Assembly (NCBI GenBank): GCA_027886175.1
Contig: JAJNNQ010000096.1
Coordinates: 793,501-857,500 of the forward strand
Direction of reading: 5' to 3'
Origin: Phylloscopus collybita
Lineage: Eukaryota > Chordata > Aves > Passeriformes > Phylloscopidae
Length of the DNA stretch: 64,000 nt
In this document: positions 35,820 to 49,214 of the stretch, one piece after another
Numbering within the stretch: the stretch's first letter is position 1
How the letters are laid out: each line of letters starts with the position of its first letter
Translations under genes and position numbers: made by a program
The notes under the pieces: model-generated
What the model saw: only the letters and a program-made list of their open reading frames with translations
Told to the model about the DNA's origin: nothing
The model's database searches: none

Positions 35820-36949
35820 ACCTCTGTCACGACCCGCTAATGCAGGCGGGAATCGTGATGGTTCGAGTTTGATCTCAAGGCGCAAAAGATATAACAAGGG
35901 ACAATAATAATTTGCTCAAAAGCAGTACACTTTATTAAGTGCACTTTTGCACAGTACGCGATAGAAAAGAGAGAAAGGGAGAGAGGGGAGAGGGATAAAG
36001 TAAAAGAGAGAGAAAGAAATGGGTATAGCTACCAACGGAGAGACGATATCCTCGTGGTCCTGCCAATAGATCCATCTTCTTCCGCGGGGAGATCTCAAAA
36101 TTCGGGCGATCTTGAGGTATCTCTTATAGTCCTTTCTGAAGCGGCAGGCAGTAGGCCAGAAGGTGAGCTCAGCATCAGGTGAATCAGGTGCAGCACTCCA
36201 GCGCTTAGAGCAAATAACCACCTCAGGAACAGGTACAGGTATAGGGCACGCACAGGACAGGCCGGCCCAAGACCAGTCTGCCATGAAGTCCTATTGTCCA
36301 AGCCAGTTCCTAGAAGGATGTATCGGTCCAACAAGCGCACCTGTGGACAATGGCTGGCAGTCTTCCCATCTTAGTCAGGCCAGAACTGCTGCATTGGGGG
36401 GGGGTTTAGTCCCAGTCCCTTTTGGGGTCTTCAGTCCTTGGCGATGATTGTGAGGCAGATGAGGAATTTAGGGACCGTCCCTTACACCACCCCGTGACTC
36501 ACGATTGTCGACAGGACAGCTTTATCTGTAGTGTTGACACAAAGTCTTCAGGACTTGTCAATTGTCGGTAGCACAACCCAAGGAAAATAGAAGTGAGAAA
36601 AGAGAAAAAGAAAGGGATGGAGGAAAAATCAAAACAATTGATAATCACAATGATTATTAGTTATAATTGATCACAAAATAATCACAATGATTGTTACAAC
36701 AATTTCTTTTTTTTAATTGATTACAAACTTAAACATATAAAATTAACTTAAAATTTTAAAAGCAATTACAATTTCAGTCACAAAATTAGGCATACAAAAT
36801 TAACATATTAAAAACAACTACAATTTTTAGTTATACAAAATTAAGTAAAAATACTAAAACAATTACAATTTCAAATGGTCATAATAAATCAAAACACGGT
36901 TAATTCAAACAATAATTCAAGTTTTATAATTCAAGTTACAAACGGTGCT

Positions 36950-39212
36950 GGCTCACATCAATGGCTTTGGGCATATCTATAGGAAAAGGAACTCTAATCA
37001 AATTATGTGCTTTCATCACAGTGGTTAATCTTGTCAATCTTTTTATCATTTTCTAAATTATTATATACAGGATTGTCTGCAAAACAAAACTAATCAAAAT
37101 TAAAATCAAAAGAACAACAATGGGATGACACAGTCTGTTCAGGATACTTGTAGCAGTAGGTGACTACCTGAAAAGAGTATCTCACCACCTGTGTTTAGTA
37201 TCTTTTATTACTCTCTCTGAGATGGAATGGATTTCTTTTACATCATGTTGGACTGTCACCAAGGTCTTTTGCCTATCTTCCTTGATTTTTTCTAAAATGT
37301 CAATTAAATCTTGGTGGAGCAGCAATTGCTTTACTAAAGTTAAGTCTATCCCAATGGGTGTAGGCAATAATTTGTGTATCAAAGTATAATTGGATTGTAT
37401 AAGTTGGTGAGAAGTAACTGGAGCTAAATAGGAGAAATCACATCTAGTAATTTTAGTAAAATTGCAAACACAGAAATTTGAATGATTTTTGGTATCTACT
37501 AGCATATCTTCTACAAATATAGCATCACAAGCAGTTTTTAAGCATGCACATCTATGGCTTATGTATATAAGCACTGTTTTAGGAGTCTCATTAGGATGAG
37601 CTTTAAAATGACAGATGTTTTGTTCTGTGTCCGAACAAATATCTTGAGCTATAATTGCATTAGTATCACAAATGAATTCTTGTTGGCCCTGAGCTATGCA
37701 AGCTTCTAAGTTAACAGTTTGCTATTTCCCATCAAATTGACAGGATCTTTCTCTATGTTCTAAAGGATAGAGAACAGCTCTGTCATGGTTCAATCTTAGA
37801 GCAATGATAGGAAATATCAGATGCACTGAAGCATTACGTATGGTTAACACAAAGGCTGTGGCTGTATTTGTAACAGGGTTATAGGTAAAATTCACTAATT
37901 TCTACCAGGACTGGAATTTTCTTTCAAAATTAGTGGCACTATCCCAGATTATTTTTTGAATTTCAGTAGGGAAAGTACGTTCTTCCCCTTCTCTTATAAT
38001 TGAAGCAGTAACTGACTGCATCCATAGTTGAGCTTGGATGCAGCTGAGAGCCTAAGAAACATTGGTTTGTGTAGCACCAAGGGCATCAATTATCAATTTG
38101 GAATCGTTTATATTTATTTTCTCCCAATCTGGTACTACATTTGATAACAGCCACTGATGGGTTCTCAAGGCCAATAGGGAGGATTGCAGTGGTTGTTGTA
38201 ATTTGGCTAGATCTCTAGTTGTGGCAGTCAATTTGTTCATCAGTACCTCTGAATCAATACTATTTAGAATTCTCAGTCTTGTCCCCAGAATACCAGTGAC
38301 ATCTCTTGGCACTCGCTTTTTCAAAGGGGTGCGTCTCCGTAGCCAGATAGTCTATCCTTCAAAGGAGGCTTGTAGGAAAGGTGAGCAAGCTGGCTGTATT
38401 TCTGAAACATTGTTTTGCATTAGTAGCTTAACTTTTTTAAGAGACCATGATGGATTAGACATTATTTGCTCTTGGCCTGTTTTCCTAATAATGTGTGATC
38501 CAACACCATAAATTTTTGGACTAAGAACCACAGGTGGTTGTGTTTGAGTAGCGGTAGGGGTCGTAACAGGTTGGGTTATGGCGTTTATTTTGAATTTAAA
38601 AGAAAGCTTTCTAATTGGGTTTTCATACCAACTACATGTTACCTAAGTCGGTTTGGTTAAGGTGAAATTATACTAACAATCAAATGCAGACTCATTATCA
38701 CATTCTTTTATGATTACAACATTGTCGGCTTTTAGGCTCAGGGGATGGTTATCAACATATTCTTGTCGACAACACAATTCTAAGGGTGTTTGTTTGGCAC
38801 ATGTCTATCTCTTTGTGGGACAAAGTTCTGCTGAAATGTTGGGGTGAGAATCGCTTTTCCCATCTGGTTTTAGAAAATTACCAGCGATTCTAATGGTGGA
38901 AACTTTTTCATAAAAGGACCCGTCTACTTTTCTGCATCCTATATTTATTTTTTCACCAATTGTTCTAGTTAAAGTTCCAATCCACTCCCTCGGATCCCAC
39001 TCCCATTCATTTGAGCGGTATACCTCAGAGTTGTGCAGCACTACTGTTGCCAGGTTTGGGTGGCGATCTCCAGGATATGTTCCTAGAATATGAGTGTACC
39101 TGATGGTGGCTTCAGACCACGGCCATTCAGCTGGGTTTTGGCCACAGCATTGTGGTAGGATGCAGAAAAGTATCACTAGTCTTATCATGGTTGTATAGTT
39201 TTCATGTCCCAC
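36950..39212 (-). pseudogene. Envelope remnant of the inner provirus
   Basis: Starts with a methionine and hydrophobic signal-peptide-like stretch at 39212. A surface-subunit-like frame runs to 38805. Separate transmembrane-subunit-like frames at 38324-38052 and 37574-37182 follow. Several frame breaks and stops separate the pieces, so it cannot make a full envelope. Confidence 0.7.
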
Positions 39213-39267
39213 GGAGTTCTCCTGTAAACAGTAAACACAACAGAGTCTGCCAACAAGAGGCAGAAGA

Positions 39268-40446
39268 TTAGAATTTAGAGTGTACTTGTCTGATACTCTT
39301 TTCCCAGAGCATCAAAAGTTCCACTGAAATAGGTTGTCCAGGGTAATGTGCTGGATTCTTGGAATCATTTGGTCTCTGTAGTGAGAGAATTATGCCTGGA
39401 GCTGTTGGGTGAAAAGCAGTGGTTATAGGGCACCCATTTACCCTTCTATCTATTTTGTTAGCTTGAGGGTAGTAAGGGGTGTGAAAAGTCCATTTGATTC
39501 TTTCAGCTTTTACCCAGTCTTGTACATCTCTGGCAATAAAGTGGAAGTCGTTATTAGATTGAATTTCTTGTGGTTTTGGAAGAGTTCTAAACCATTCTTG
39601 CAATGCTTTAACAGTATTGTCACCTGTAGCTCTTTTAAAAGCTTCTGCTTGCACTAATCCAAATATAATTTCTACTGTTATTAACACAAAATGTTTACTA
39701 CTTGACTGCTTAGAAGAAAGTGAGTTTGGCTTATTTCCCAGGACAGGTGAAAAGGATTGCTTTGGCTCAGTGCCCCAGACCTGTAGAGGGAGGGGTGCAC
39801 TGGATGTACCAGGTTGTCCAGGATCGATAGAACCGGTTTGGTCACTCGGGTTTTCAAGGAATTTGTCCAACTTATTTACAGAGCTTAAAGCTACGATGGT
39901 TTTTTGTAAAGTAGTTAAAGTGGGTTTAAGTGTTTCGGGGAGTCTCCTAATTGGAAGAGTCATCATTTCAAGCTGGACAGGTAATTGCATTGGAGACTCA
40001 AATTCAGGAGCTAATTTCCTTTCATGTATTATTTGCAGGCAGACAGCTTTGTGCACACTTTCTAGGAGTTGGTCAGGGTTAGAGACTATGGCTAAAGGGT
40101 TTCCTCTTTCTAGAGGATTTATTCTCCCGGCCCAGAAAGCTGCACGCTGTGTCAGGGACCATGTGTCAAGTTTACCTTCTGTTGTTAAGAAGACTCCATG
40201 TTCCCAATAGCTACTTGCTTCTTGTTCATTTAACTTAATTCTATCACCACTAGTAAGAGACACTTGAAAGACATGTTCTGTTTCTGATTCATGTGAGAGC
40301 CGGCCATATTCTTTCTTTAATTTGGCCAACTCGGTAGCACTGAACGGTATTTGTTTGGTGGTGATGTGTGGGTCAAAGTCCTCATCATTTATATAATTAT
40401 ATTCTGTTTTGATCAGGGGTCTCATGCGTGGACAACAGTCCTCCAC
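39268..40446 (-). pseudogene. Chimeric gag-integrase open frame of the inner provirus (392 codons)
   Basis: The first two-thirds are gag-like and match the outer gag remnant at 43568-42967. The last third is the integrase catalytic-core region, with an HTPYYP motif matching the outer copy at 35819-35520. The join lies at about 39690, where protease, reverse transcriptase and RNase H are deleted in frame. The outer provirus shows the same join, so the deletion was inherited. The frame is intact and long, but expression and function are unknown. The integrase part is incomplete. Confidence 0.7.
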
Positions 40447-40895
40447 ACAATTTTTTTACCGATTCCAATTCTTTCTGGGGGTATATTTGATTAATGTGGG
40501 GAGCTTCTTTTTCCTCTGCCACCTTTGGGGAGTTATCATATTTCTCCCTCAAGGCAGCTTGTAATAAATGATTTTTATTTCTTTCTTCATCTAATTGTTT
40601 TTGCAAAATTTCCACTAAGTTTTGAAGGGAGTTTATTATTGCACTTTTTTTACTTGCCTGTTTAAAACGAGCTTCTACAGCTGCTGTAAGACAGGCTCCC
40701 AAAACTGAGCAAAGTACGGTTTTATTCTTGCCTAGTTTAAATTTTGCTTCATGTTGTAATGGACATATTCTATCTACTACATTTTCTAAATTAAACTAGT
40801 TATTTTGAGCCCATTCTTCTCCTTCAGGAGAGGGCTTGGCATTATGTTTTGCTAAAGAAGCATAAAATGCTTCTTTACCTATTAGAAAAGACGCT

Positions 40896-41340
40896 TGTAG
40901 CCCGGCGAGAGAGATGACCTGAAGATCAGGATCCTCTAGAACACGTGGTTTATTGGTCATGGAAATGCAGCCTGACTAGGGAAGAGGGTCCAGGGATCCA
41001 GTGCAGAGTCCAAGGGAAGGCACGCAAAGAGCGCGAACTCTCTGTTACATTCCATTTTAACCCCTTCTATCGTGAATATGCTAATGAACATTAACCAATC
41101 ACCTCTAGATACAAAACCTACAGAATCTACATACAGCCTATGGGAGCTACAACATTATAATACTACTCTACATACCAAAACCTGTGAAACCCACCTTATC
41201 TCTGATACCTGAGAAGGCGCAGCCTTTCATTCATCCTTTTGTCTTGTCAGGGGTGTCACTGACCCACCCAGCCAAGGCCTTTCAGCTGCTTAATCACCTT
41301 CTTCCTGTCCATGCTTGAAGCTCAAACTTTGCTTTTAATT
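40896..41340 (-). mobile_element. LTR-like insertion in the inner gag leader
   Basis: On the minus strand, AATAAACCACGTGTTCTAGA and a U5-like stretch end at GGGCTACA (complement of 40896-40903), the usual end of an avian LTR. The outer provirus has no such sequence at the equivalent place (about 43985). The other end and target duplication were not found. Confidence 0.55.
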
Positions 41341-42554
41341 CTATCTCTCTTGTGGGTTTCATAGTTTTAGAATCTTTTACTATTAAATTATCTCTACAAG
41401 GCCTAGCTACTTCATCCTCCCCAACATTTACCTTTTGCCCCGAAATTCTCATTCATCTTGCGAAGGGACTAAAAACTATTTTAGGGAAGCACACACACAC
41501 ACACACACTGACTTCTACTATGTTCTCTTTCACTACCCTAGGTGTGTATAGGGCTTATCTTGTATAAAAAAGTTATTTTTTATGGTTGTTACAAACTAAG
41601 TTATAAAAAATTATAAAATAAGAAACGTCCCATCTTTTGCGCAAAGAGATCTATTTTTGTGAAATCCTGAAAACAGAGCCCTCAACTCGAGTATGGGGTC
41701 GCTTTACACCTAGGCGTGTACAGTTTGTGGGAAATTCGAGTCGCCCCCCTTGCTTTCTAGACACCACTCACCCTTTTGAGGTGGCAGGCCTAGGTGCGGC
41801 TGGAGCGAAGCGTCCTTCCCCTGTTACAGACTATACACAACCTGCAACCCCTCTGTCTCAGGATCCTGTCCGTGACGCCAATTTATGTCACGACCCGCTA
41901 ATGCAGGCGGGAATCGTGATGGTTCGAGTTTGATCTCAAGGCGCAAAAGATATAACAAGGGACAATAATAATTTGCTCAAAAGCAGTACACTTTATTAAG
42001 TGCACTTTTGCACAGTACGCGATAGAAAAGAGAGAAAGGGAGAGAGGGGAGAGGGATAAAGTAAAAGAGAGAGAAAGAAATGGGTATAGCTACCAACGGA
42101 GAGACGATATCCTCGTGGTCCTGCCAATAGATCCATCTTCTTCCGCGGGGAGATCTCAAAATTCGGGCGATCTTGAGGTATCTCTTATAGTCCTTTCTGA
42201 AGCGGCAGGCAGTAGGCCAGAAGGTGAGCTCAGCATCAGGTGAATCAGGTGCAGCACTCAAGTGCTTAGAGCAAATAACCACCTCAGGAACAGGTACAGG
42301 TATAGGGCAAGCACAGGACAGGCCGGCCCAAGACCAGTCTGCCATGAAGTCCTATTGTCCAAGCCAGTTCCTAGGGGGATGTATCGGTCCAACGAGCGCA
42401 CCTGTGGACAATGGCTGGCAGTCTTCCCATCTTAGTCAGGCCAGAACTGCTGCATTGGGCGGGGGGTTTTAGTCCCAGTCCCATTTGGGGTCTTCAGTCA
42501 TTGGCGATGATCGTGAGGCAGATGAAGAATTTAGGGACCGTCCCTTACAACCTC

Positions 42555-44045
42555 CTGACTTCTCAAGGGAGTTGATACAGTCTACCTTACTCACTTTATC
42601 AAGGGGTAAACCATCCATCACATCTCTGGGGACCCCCTTTTTGATACCCAATAACAACCAACGTTGAAGGTTATAGAGATCCATCTTCCCTCCTCTAGTT
42701 TTTGCTGTGAGGAGCCTCAATATACTTAACACCTTTTATTTTTTCCAATTTTTCCTCCAGGGTTTTTACAGATCCATATTTTCTACTGTAATTAATGAGG
42801 TCTTTGGCAACCTGGCTCCATGTCCAAACTTTACGATCACAAGCATATGGATTAGGGTATAAAGCTGGCCGTTCAGAATACATAGCAAACCCAGGACCGG
42901 TAGGTCCGGTTCGGTCGCTCAGGTTTCCAAGGAACCCGGCCAGCCTTTCTACAGGGCTTAAAGCCGTTACGTTTTTTTGTAAAGTGATTGCAGTGGGTTT
43001 AATAGGGATTCTAGGAGACCCCGAATTAAAGGGGTCATCAGTTCAAGCTGTACAGGTAATTGCATCGGGGATTCAAATCCAGGAATTAATTCCCTTCCAC
43101 GTATCATTTGCAGGCAGGCGGCTTTGTGGACACTTTCCAGGAGTCGGTCGGGGGTACAAACTATGGCTAAAGGGTCCCCTCTTCCCAAAGGATTTATTCC
43201 CCCGGCCCAGAAAGCTGCATGCTGTGTCAGGGACCATGTGTCACGTTTATCTCCTGTTGTTAAGAAGACTCCATGTCCCCCGTAACCACCCGCTTCTTGT
43301 TCATTTAGCTTAATTTGGTCACCACCAAGAGAGACACCCAGAAGACACATTCTGTGTCCGATTCACATGAGCACCGGTCGTATTCTTTCTTTAACTCAGC
43401 CAACTCGGCAGCACCATATGGCACTTGTTTAGTGGCAATGTGAGGGTCAAAATCCTCATCATTAATATAATTGTATTCTGTTTTAATCAGGGCTCGTAAG
43501 TGTGGACAGCAGTCCTCTCCACAATTTTTTACTGATTCCAATTCCTTCTGGGGGTATCTTTGATTCAAGTGGGCAGTTTCTTTTTCCCCTGTCTCCTTTG
43601 GGGGTCAGAATTTTTTAAATTCTTAGACTACTCCTCTCTCAAGGCAGCCCATAGCAAATGATTTTCATCTCTCAACAAGTGATTTTTATTTCTTCCTTCA
43701 TCTAATTATTTCTGCAAAATTTCCACTGTTTTGGAGGGATTCTATTTTTGCATTTTCTTCACTTGCCCGGTTAAAATAAGTTTCTATAGCTGCTGTAAGA
43801 CAAGCTCCCAAAACTGAGCAGAATATGGTTTTATTCCTGCCCAGTTTAAATTTTGCCTCATGTTGTAAAGAACATATTCTATCTACTACATTCTCTAGAT
43901 TAAACCAGTTATTTTGAGCCCATTCTCCTCCAGGAGAGGGCCTGGCATTATGTTTTACTAGCAGAGCATAAAATGCAGCTTTGTCTTTTTCAGTCGTTTT
44001 GTGAAGGGAAGAAAAGCACAACAGGGAAGTGAAACTTACACACAC
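42555..44045 (-). pseudogene. Gag remnant of the outer provirus
   Basis: Minus frames 44045-43698, 43568-43305 and 43350-42967 align in order with the inner provirus gag. An N-terminal region precedes a coiled-coil-like glutamate/lysine-rich stretch and a later gag region. Frameshifts separate the pieces, so it is inactive. Confidence 0.7.
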
Positions 44046-45349
44046 GCAGAGCTCTTGCTGTGCCTCCCTTGGATTCCCTGGCTCTCTGAAGAGACAAAAT
44101 CTGCTTGGGAGGTACTCCTTAAATTACTTATGGTTGGCTCTTCACTACAGCAAACAGTCCAGACTAATTCACATGAACACAAAAACAAACCAAACCGAAA
44201 AACAACAACCAAAAACCAAAAAAACCCCAAAAAATCTGTCCTGTCTTTCGCACAAAGAGATCTTTTGTGAAATCCTGAAGACAGAGCCCTCAACTCGAGT
44301 ATGGGGATGCTCTTCACCTAGGCGTGTACAGTTTGTGGGAAATTCGAGTCGCCCCCCTTGCTTTCTAGACACCACTCACCCTTTCGAGGTGGCGGGCTAG
44401 GTGCGGCTGAAGCGACACGTCCTTCCCCTGTTACAGACTGTACACGACCTGCAACCCCTCTGTCCGTCAGGATCTTGTCCTTGACGCCAATTTATTTCAC
44501 GACCCGCTAATGCAGGCGGGAGTCGTGATGGTTTGAGTGATCTCAGAGTGCAAAAGACACAGCCGGAGACAACAACAATTTGCTCTCAACAGTTGCACAC
44601 CTTATAAAGTGCACACAGCACTTTATGTGATAGAGGGAGAGAGAGAAGGAAAAGAGAGAAAAAGAGAGACAAAGAGCAAAAAGAGAGAGAAAGAGAGAAG
44701 AGGGGATATAGCTACCAACGGAGAGACAGAGTCCTCGTGGTGCACGCTGACCAACAGACTTGTCTTACTCTTCCGTGGGGAGATATCGAATTCAGGTCAT
44801 ATCTTGAGGGGTCTCTCTATAGTCCTTTGCAAAGCGACAGGCAGGTGGCCAGAAGGTGGGGAGACCACCAGCAGCTATGCTGAAACAGGACAAAGCGCTC
44901 CACCGCTTAGAGCAAATGTCCATGTGTACAGCAATTTTCCACTCAGGGAACAGGTACAGGGCAGGTACAGAACAAACCAGTCCGAAAGCCGTTCGAGATC
45001 AGTCCAGCGTGGCGTGCCCATTGTTTCCACCGGGTTCCCACGGGGATGCATCAGTCCAAGAAGCGCCCCTGCAGGCAGCCATTGGCTGACATCCCCCCTC
45101 AGCCAGGCCAGGGCTCCTGTAGTGGGGTCTCAGGTTTTAGTCCCAATCCTTTTGGAGTCTTCAGTCTCTGTCTTTGGCGACGGTGGTGAGGCAGATGAGG
45201 AACTTAGGGACCGTCTCTTACACAGCCCCCAGGTTCCTGATGTCAGTTTGTAGGTGGTGTTTGGCACTCCAAGGGCAGCCAGGCTTCCAACTTGTGGCAG
45301 CTTGCATCTGGGAGAAATCCTGTGTCGTTCCTGATTTTAGGAGGCAGCA

Positions 45350-46760
45350 GTCTGGTCTGAGCAGAATAACAGGGTACAAAATGCCATGCACAGGGTACAA
45401 AACACCAAACCCTTCACTCTAAAAAATATTTACATCTCTTTTTGCAAAATATCCATAAGACAGCCTACAGTGTTAAAACAATCTCTCAGGTTATAAAAAT
45501 TCGATTCCAAAACATCAAAACGCCTGCATTAAGTGTTTTATTAGTCATCCTGGTTTAAACGTATTAGAAATGCACGTTTCAAAGTGTCCATTTCAAAATA
45601 CTAGGATGACAAGTTGAGAACCATCAAACCAGTTTCAAAATACTACAATAAATCTATTCCAAAATGCTAGAAGATTAAGTCCCAACATACCTATGTCACT
45701 CCATTTCATAATACCAAATTGCAAAATATCTTTTTTTATGCTATATATGGATATATATGATATATATACATATATATACACATCTATATACACATATATA
45801 TGATGCTATATATGGATATTATTCCCAAAAGAAAGCAATGTTGTCAAAATGGGATCTGTCCAATGGGTTTTTTCCTGTCTGAAAAGTTTTCCTGCAATGA
45901 CCATCAATAAATGTATTTATTTTACTCATACAGCTAGATGTAGTAAAAGTTTTCCTTTAAACCGAAAAACTTGTAGTAGTTTTCTGCTTAGGTGGTGTCT
46001 GTGAGAACTGGCATTTGGGAACAAAGGATGGAGTTGTTATAAATGAATAAAGCCAATTATAATAAAATAGAATTTTTTGCCAGATTGCCAGTGAAAAAGC
46101 CACAAGCGCAAAATTGACAAAGCCAATACCAAAAGGGAGCGAGGAAATAGGCAGTGCGCACCAGGTGAGACCTCCATGAAGTGTCCCGCAACACCACACC
46201 CCCAGGTCTCACACTAGTCTGCCTCCAGGCCCACTGGTTTTATATCTTTTGGCTCAGTGTACAAGTCTGAACATGTTGGAGAGTCCAGGTACAAGCTTGA
46301 ACATGTTACAAAGTCCAGCTATCGAGGGAAGCAAAGAATCTCTAAAGGTTGGTGCTACTGTTCCGTTCTGAATTTCTATAGCTTCTTTGTCCCTCGATGG
46401 TTTTTGCCAATAGAATTGCAGCAGTCCTCAGCCAGTAGGGATGGGTTTAGGTGCTTCCAAGAATCTCTCGATGACTTGGCCAGATCCATTCTCTTGGGCT
46501 ATCAGTTCTTATCAGATCTTAGTTGCACCCGGTTTCAGCGTTCTGCTGTTTGTGTAATTTACCGTCACCCATACCTGTGAATATTACATGTATAAAATAT
46601 TATTCGTGAACATAAACCAACATACACAAGGAAAATGTAAAAGAGTTTCTCGTGAGGTTACCATTCAGTTCCTGCCTGAGCTGACAGCCTCCAAAACACA
46701 TGTATTATAGGGAATGCACCTTCCCCCCCTCTACCAATATCACCTAATTTAATTTATTAT
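45350..46760. other. Unassigned AT-rich DNA with a TATATA microsatellite
   Basis: Positions about 45737-45815 are a degenerate (TA)n/ATATATAC microsatellite. A minus frame at 46199-45957 is strongly hydrophobic and could be an old envelope fragment, but I cannot place it. No gene recognised. Confidence 0.4.
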
Positions 46761-46840
46761 TATATTCCAGGAACATGAATTAATATATACTACAGAGTGA
46801 ATCTGTTCCCTGGATGCACACAGAAAGTCTGTGTAGCAGG

Positions 46841-47550
46841 CAAAGGGAGTCCTTATAAACTGTATCAATATTTCCCTGAAATTCAGAGTGGACCAGCAAC
46901 TGGGGATGCTCAGGTTTGGTCTGGGCCTGTCAGGATTAGCCATAAACAACCTGGCCAAACCCCTGACCCCTCAAGGGACGTGTCAAAGACTTCAACAGAA
47001 AAACAATTCAGTAATGATTGGCAAGGAGAAATTACTGCTCATTTCTTATGATCTGGGGGCAATTTCCTCAGTAATTACAAACCTAGGACATCAGAATTTT
47101 GGAGGCAGAATGCCAATTTTGGCCACAGGCACCCAGGCAAGGATAGCTCTTGTCCACAGAAAGGAAAGCCCAGGATCTCAGTGTTTCAGGGGCAGATGAA
47201 GGTCTGTGCAGCGGAGGGAGCAACCAGCAGTACCTTTCTCCACCTCACCTCCCCACTCCAAGATGTCACAGCTCCAGGTGTGACCAGCTGCCTTCAGAGG
47301 GTTCCCCGGGCATACCTGCGCCAGGAGCCATTAGTCCAGAGGTATCAACGGGCGCATCCCAAGCATCCCTCCAGGAATGACCATCAGAGCATCCAGCAGG
47401 GGCTGGGGAGCAGCCGGGTGCACCTGGGCATGGAGCACAGCTTCAAGAAAATGCTGAGGGAAAAGCACTCGTGCCAAGGAGCAGCACCCGAGCGACCCGG
47501 GCAGCATGCAGGGTCCCAGGGAGGAGCTCTAAACTTTTCCGTTTTATCTT
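46841..47550 (+). promoter_or_regulatory. Promoter and first-exon module, copy 3 (diverged)
   Basis: CCTTATAAACTGTATC at 46851 and the following several hundred nt align with 9785 and 29560 onward (CAGTTAAATC and AATTTCCT blocks, then the TGGAGCACAGCTT exon segment). No clear donor is seen at the end. A weaker relative of its downstream part lies at 52140-52560, without a TATA element. Confidence 0.5.
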
Positions 47551-48720
47551 CTTAGTCCCTCCCTAAAGCCCTTACTAAAGAGAGGGATTATTAGGAGAAA
47601 AGGGGTTTAAAGTGAGGGGAAAAGCTTCCTTTTCCATAATTAACTGTGTTCAAATTGTGGGGGAAACCCCTTCCCCTGCAATTGTAATGGTCTCAATTGA
47701 CAGAAAGCTTACCTTTTCCACACTTTCAGGGGTAGCGATACGGAATCCGCATTTTCCATTATTTTCCACGGAAAGGGAAAACTTTGATGATGCTCTTTCA
47801 TGGGTTTGAATTAAGGGTAACGCCCCCTTTTCATCATCCTAAGACTTAAGAGGGGGAAGCCCAGCTGTCCCTCCTTTTCAAGGATTTGAATTGAGGGGAA
47901 AATTCCCCTTCTTCCATCACAGGAGAGATTTAAAATGAGGAAACCCCTTCTTTTCCAAAAATTTTAGGCAATGAAATTAAAGGGGGACAAGCCATTTATT
48001 TGTCATGTTATCGGTTTACGTGGAAACTAGTGCCCCATTTCCTCATTCTTAGCTGAAGGAATCTCTGCCTTTTTCAGTATTTTAAGGGTTTAAAACTGCA
48101 TTTTGGGGCACTTGTATCAGTACTCCAGTAACAAGGATCACAGATGGGAGCGAGCCCGGCACGTACATAACCCTAACACTGCCGGGGAGCGTACTATTTT
48201 TCTTATTTATAATACAGATAGCCCTATTTGGAGGTCTTATTGAGATATACACCATTCATATCACTGCCATTCTTTGCCACCCTACTTAGTCACATGTGGA
48301 GTACTACATAGTAATCACTAAGGAATAATTGCAACAAATTATACAACTTACCTAGCTGTGCTGCCAAAACACAAAGTTTTATTTCTGCCCTTTTGCTTGA
48401 AGTAGCTGTAGCAAAAAAAGAAAGTGTTGTTACCTCTCGGAAGAGTTTTCTTCTCTGTTGAGCCCTTTACTCACCTTGAATTTAAGTCAGAGGAGTCAAA
48501 CAACTGCAGCCCCTTTGAGAGCTTTTATACCTCGTGGGATTTGCCTCCTCCCTTTTCCCAGGCATCACGGCAGCGAGAAGCAGGCCCAATCAGAAAAATT
48601 CAGCCCGGTTCTTTTTGCCGATGCCACCCGTATAGATGCGTCTCGTGCTCCTTTCTTGTCCTGTGTGCTCCCCCTTCCATTTCCTTTCACTCTGTCTTGT
48701 TCTTCTTTTTCTTGTAAGGA
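47520..48720. repeat. Diverged duplication C (paired with 52560-54000)
   Basis: Blocks such as AACAAATTATACAACTTA, CTGCCAAAACACAAAGTT and GATTTGCCTCCTCCCTTTTC occur in the same order in both regions, with many substitutions. It contains the minus-strand promoter described separately. Confidence 0.75.
48474..48535 (-). promoter_or_regulatory. Minus-strand TATAAAAGC promoter with short exon and splice donor (copy 1)
   Basis: GGTATAAAAGC (complement of 48521-48531) is followed by about 45 nt and then AAG|GTGAGT (donor at 48474). The paralogue at 53.85-53.91 kb keeps both the TATA box and a donor despite divergence. The minus direction is opposite to the micro-exon units. Confidence 0.45.
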
Positions 48721-49214
48721 ATGAGTCCTCAATATTTGTTTAATAAATGTTGCTCAGCCCCTCTCCCTGTTCTGTCCTGCTCTTTGTCTCCCTCCCTGCC
48801 TGCATCTTTATCTTTCTTCTTTTTTCCTTTTTTCCCTTGGTCCTGCATCACAACTCTATGTCTTCGTCCCTTTCCTCGTCCTTTTGCCCGTACCCGTCCA
48901 TACCCGCCTCCCAGTCCTTTGCACTCATCGCACCCATCTCTCCGTCAACCTCCGCCCTTCCGGCCGCACCTCTCCGTCTCCATCCCCGCACCACGCTTCG
49001 CCCTTCTTCCCCCCCTACCGGCACATGCCACGGTCATTTCCTCTGTGGTTTCTCGTTTCCCTCTTTGTCACTGTATCCCTGTGTCTTTGCCATGTATTTG
49101 GCATTTGTATTTTTCTCTGTCCTTCTCCATGTCTCACTCCCGTTCCTTTTTCATTCTCTGTGGCTCTCTGGTGCTCCCCGTGCCACTTTCCCACAGGCTT
49201 CTTCCACCAGCTGT

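Larger units (their letters stand above)
35825..42549 (-). mobile_element. Younger (inner) provirus of the same family, minus strand
   Basis: LTRs of 662 and 664 nt (35825-36486 and 41886-42549) differ at only a few sites. The target duplication ACCTC is at 35820-35824 and 42550-42554. In the LTR, minus strand, a CTATAAGAGATACC promoter box is followed by AATAAA. A primer-binding-site-like TGGCGTCACGGACAGGAT is at 41880-41863. Interior, in minus-strand order: gag remnants, a gag-to-integrase chimeric frame (40446-39268) and a broken envelope (39212 to about 36950). No reverse transcriptase. Confidence 0.88.
32070..45222 (-). mobile_element. Older (outer) endogenous provirus, minus strand, carrying nested insertions
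   Basis: The LTRs are 32070-32804 (3') and 44495-45222 (5'). The 5-bp target duplication CAGCC is at 32065-32069 and 45223-45227. The 5' LTR's terminal TG has mutated to TT. A primer-binding-site-like TGGCGTCAAGGACAAGAT (minus strand) lies beside the 5' LTR; I cannot name its tRNA. In minus-strand order the interior holds gag remnants (about 44045-42555), a younger provirus (42549-35825), an integrase remnant (35819-35520) and envelope remnants (about 35400-33200). The envelope is further broken by a solo LTR. Protease, reverse transcriptase and RNase H are missing. All genes are interrupted. Confidence 0.85.
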
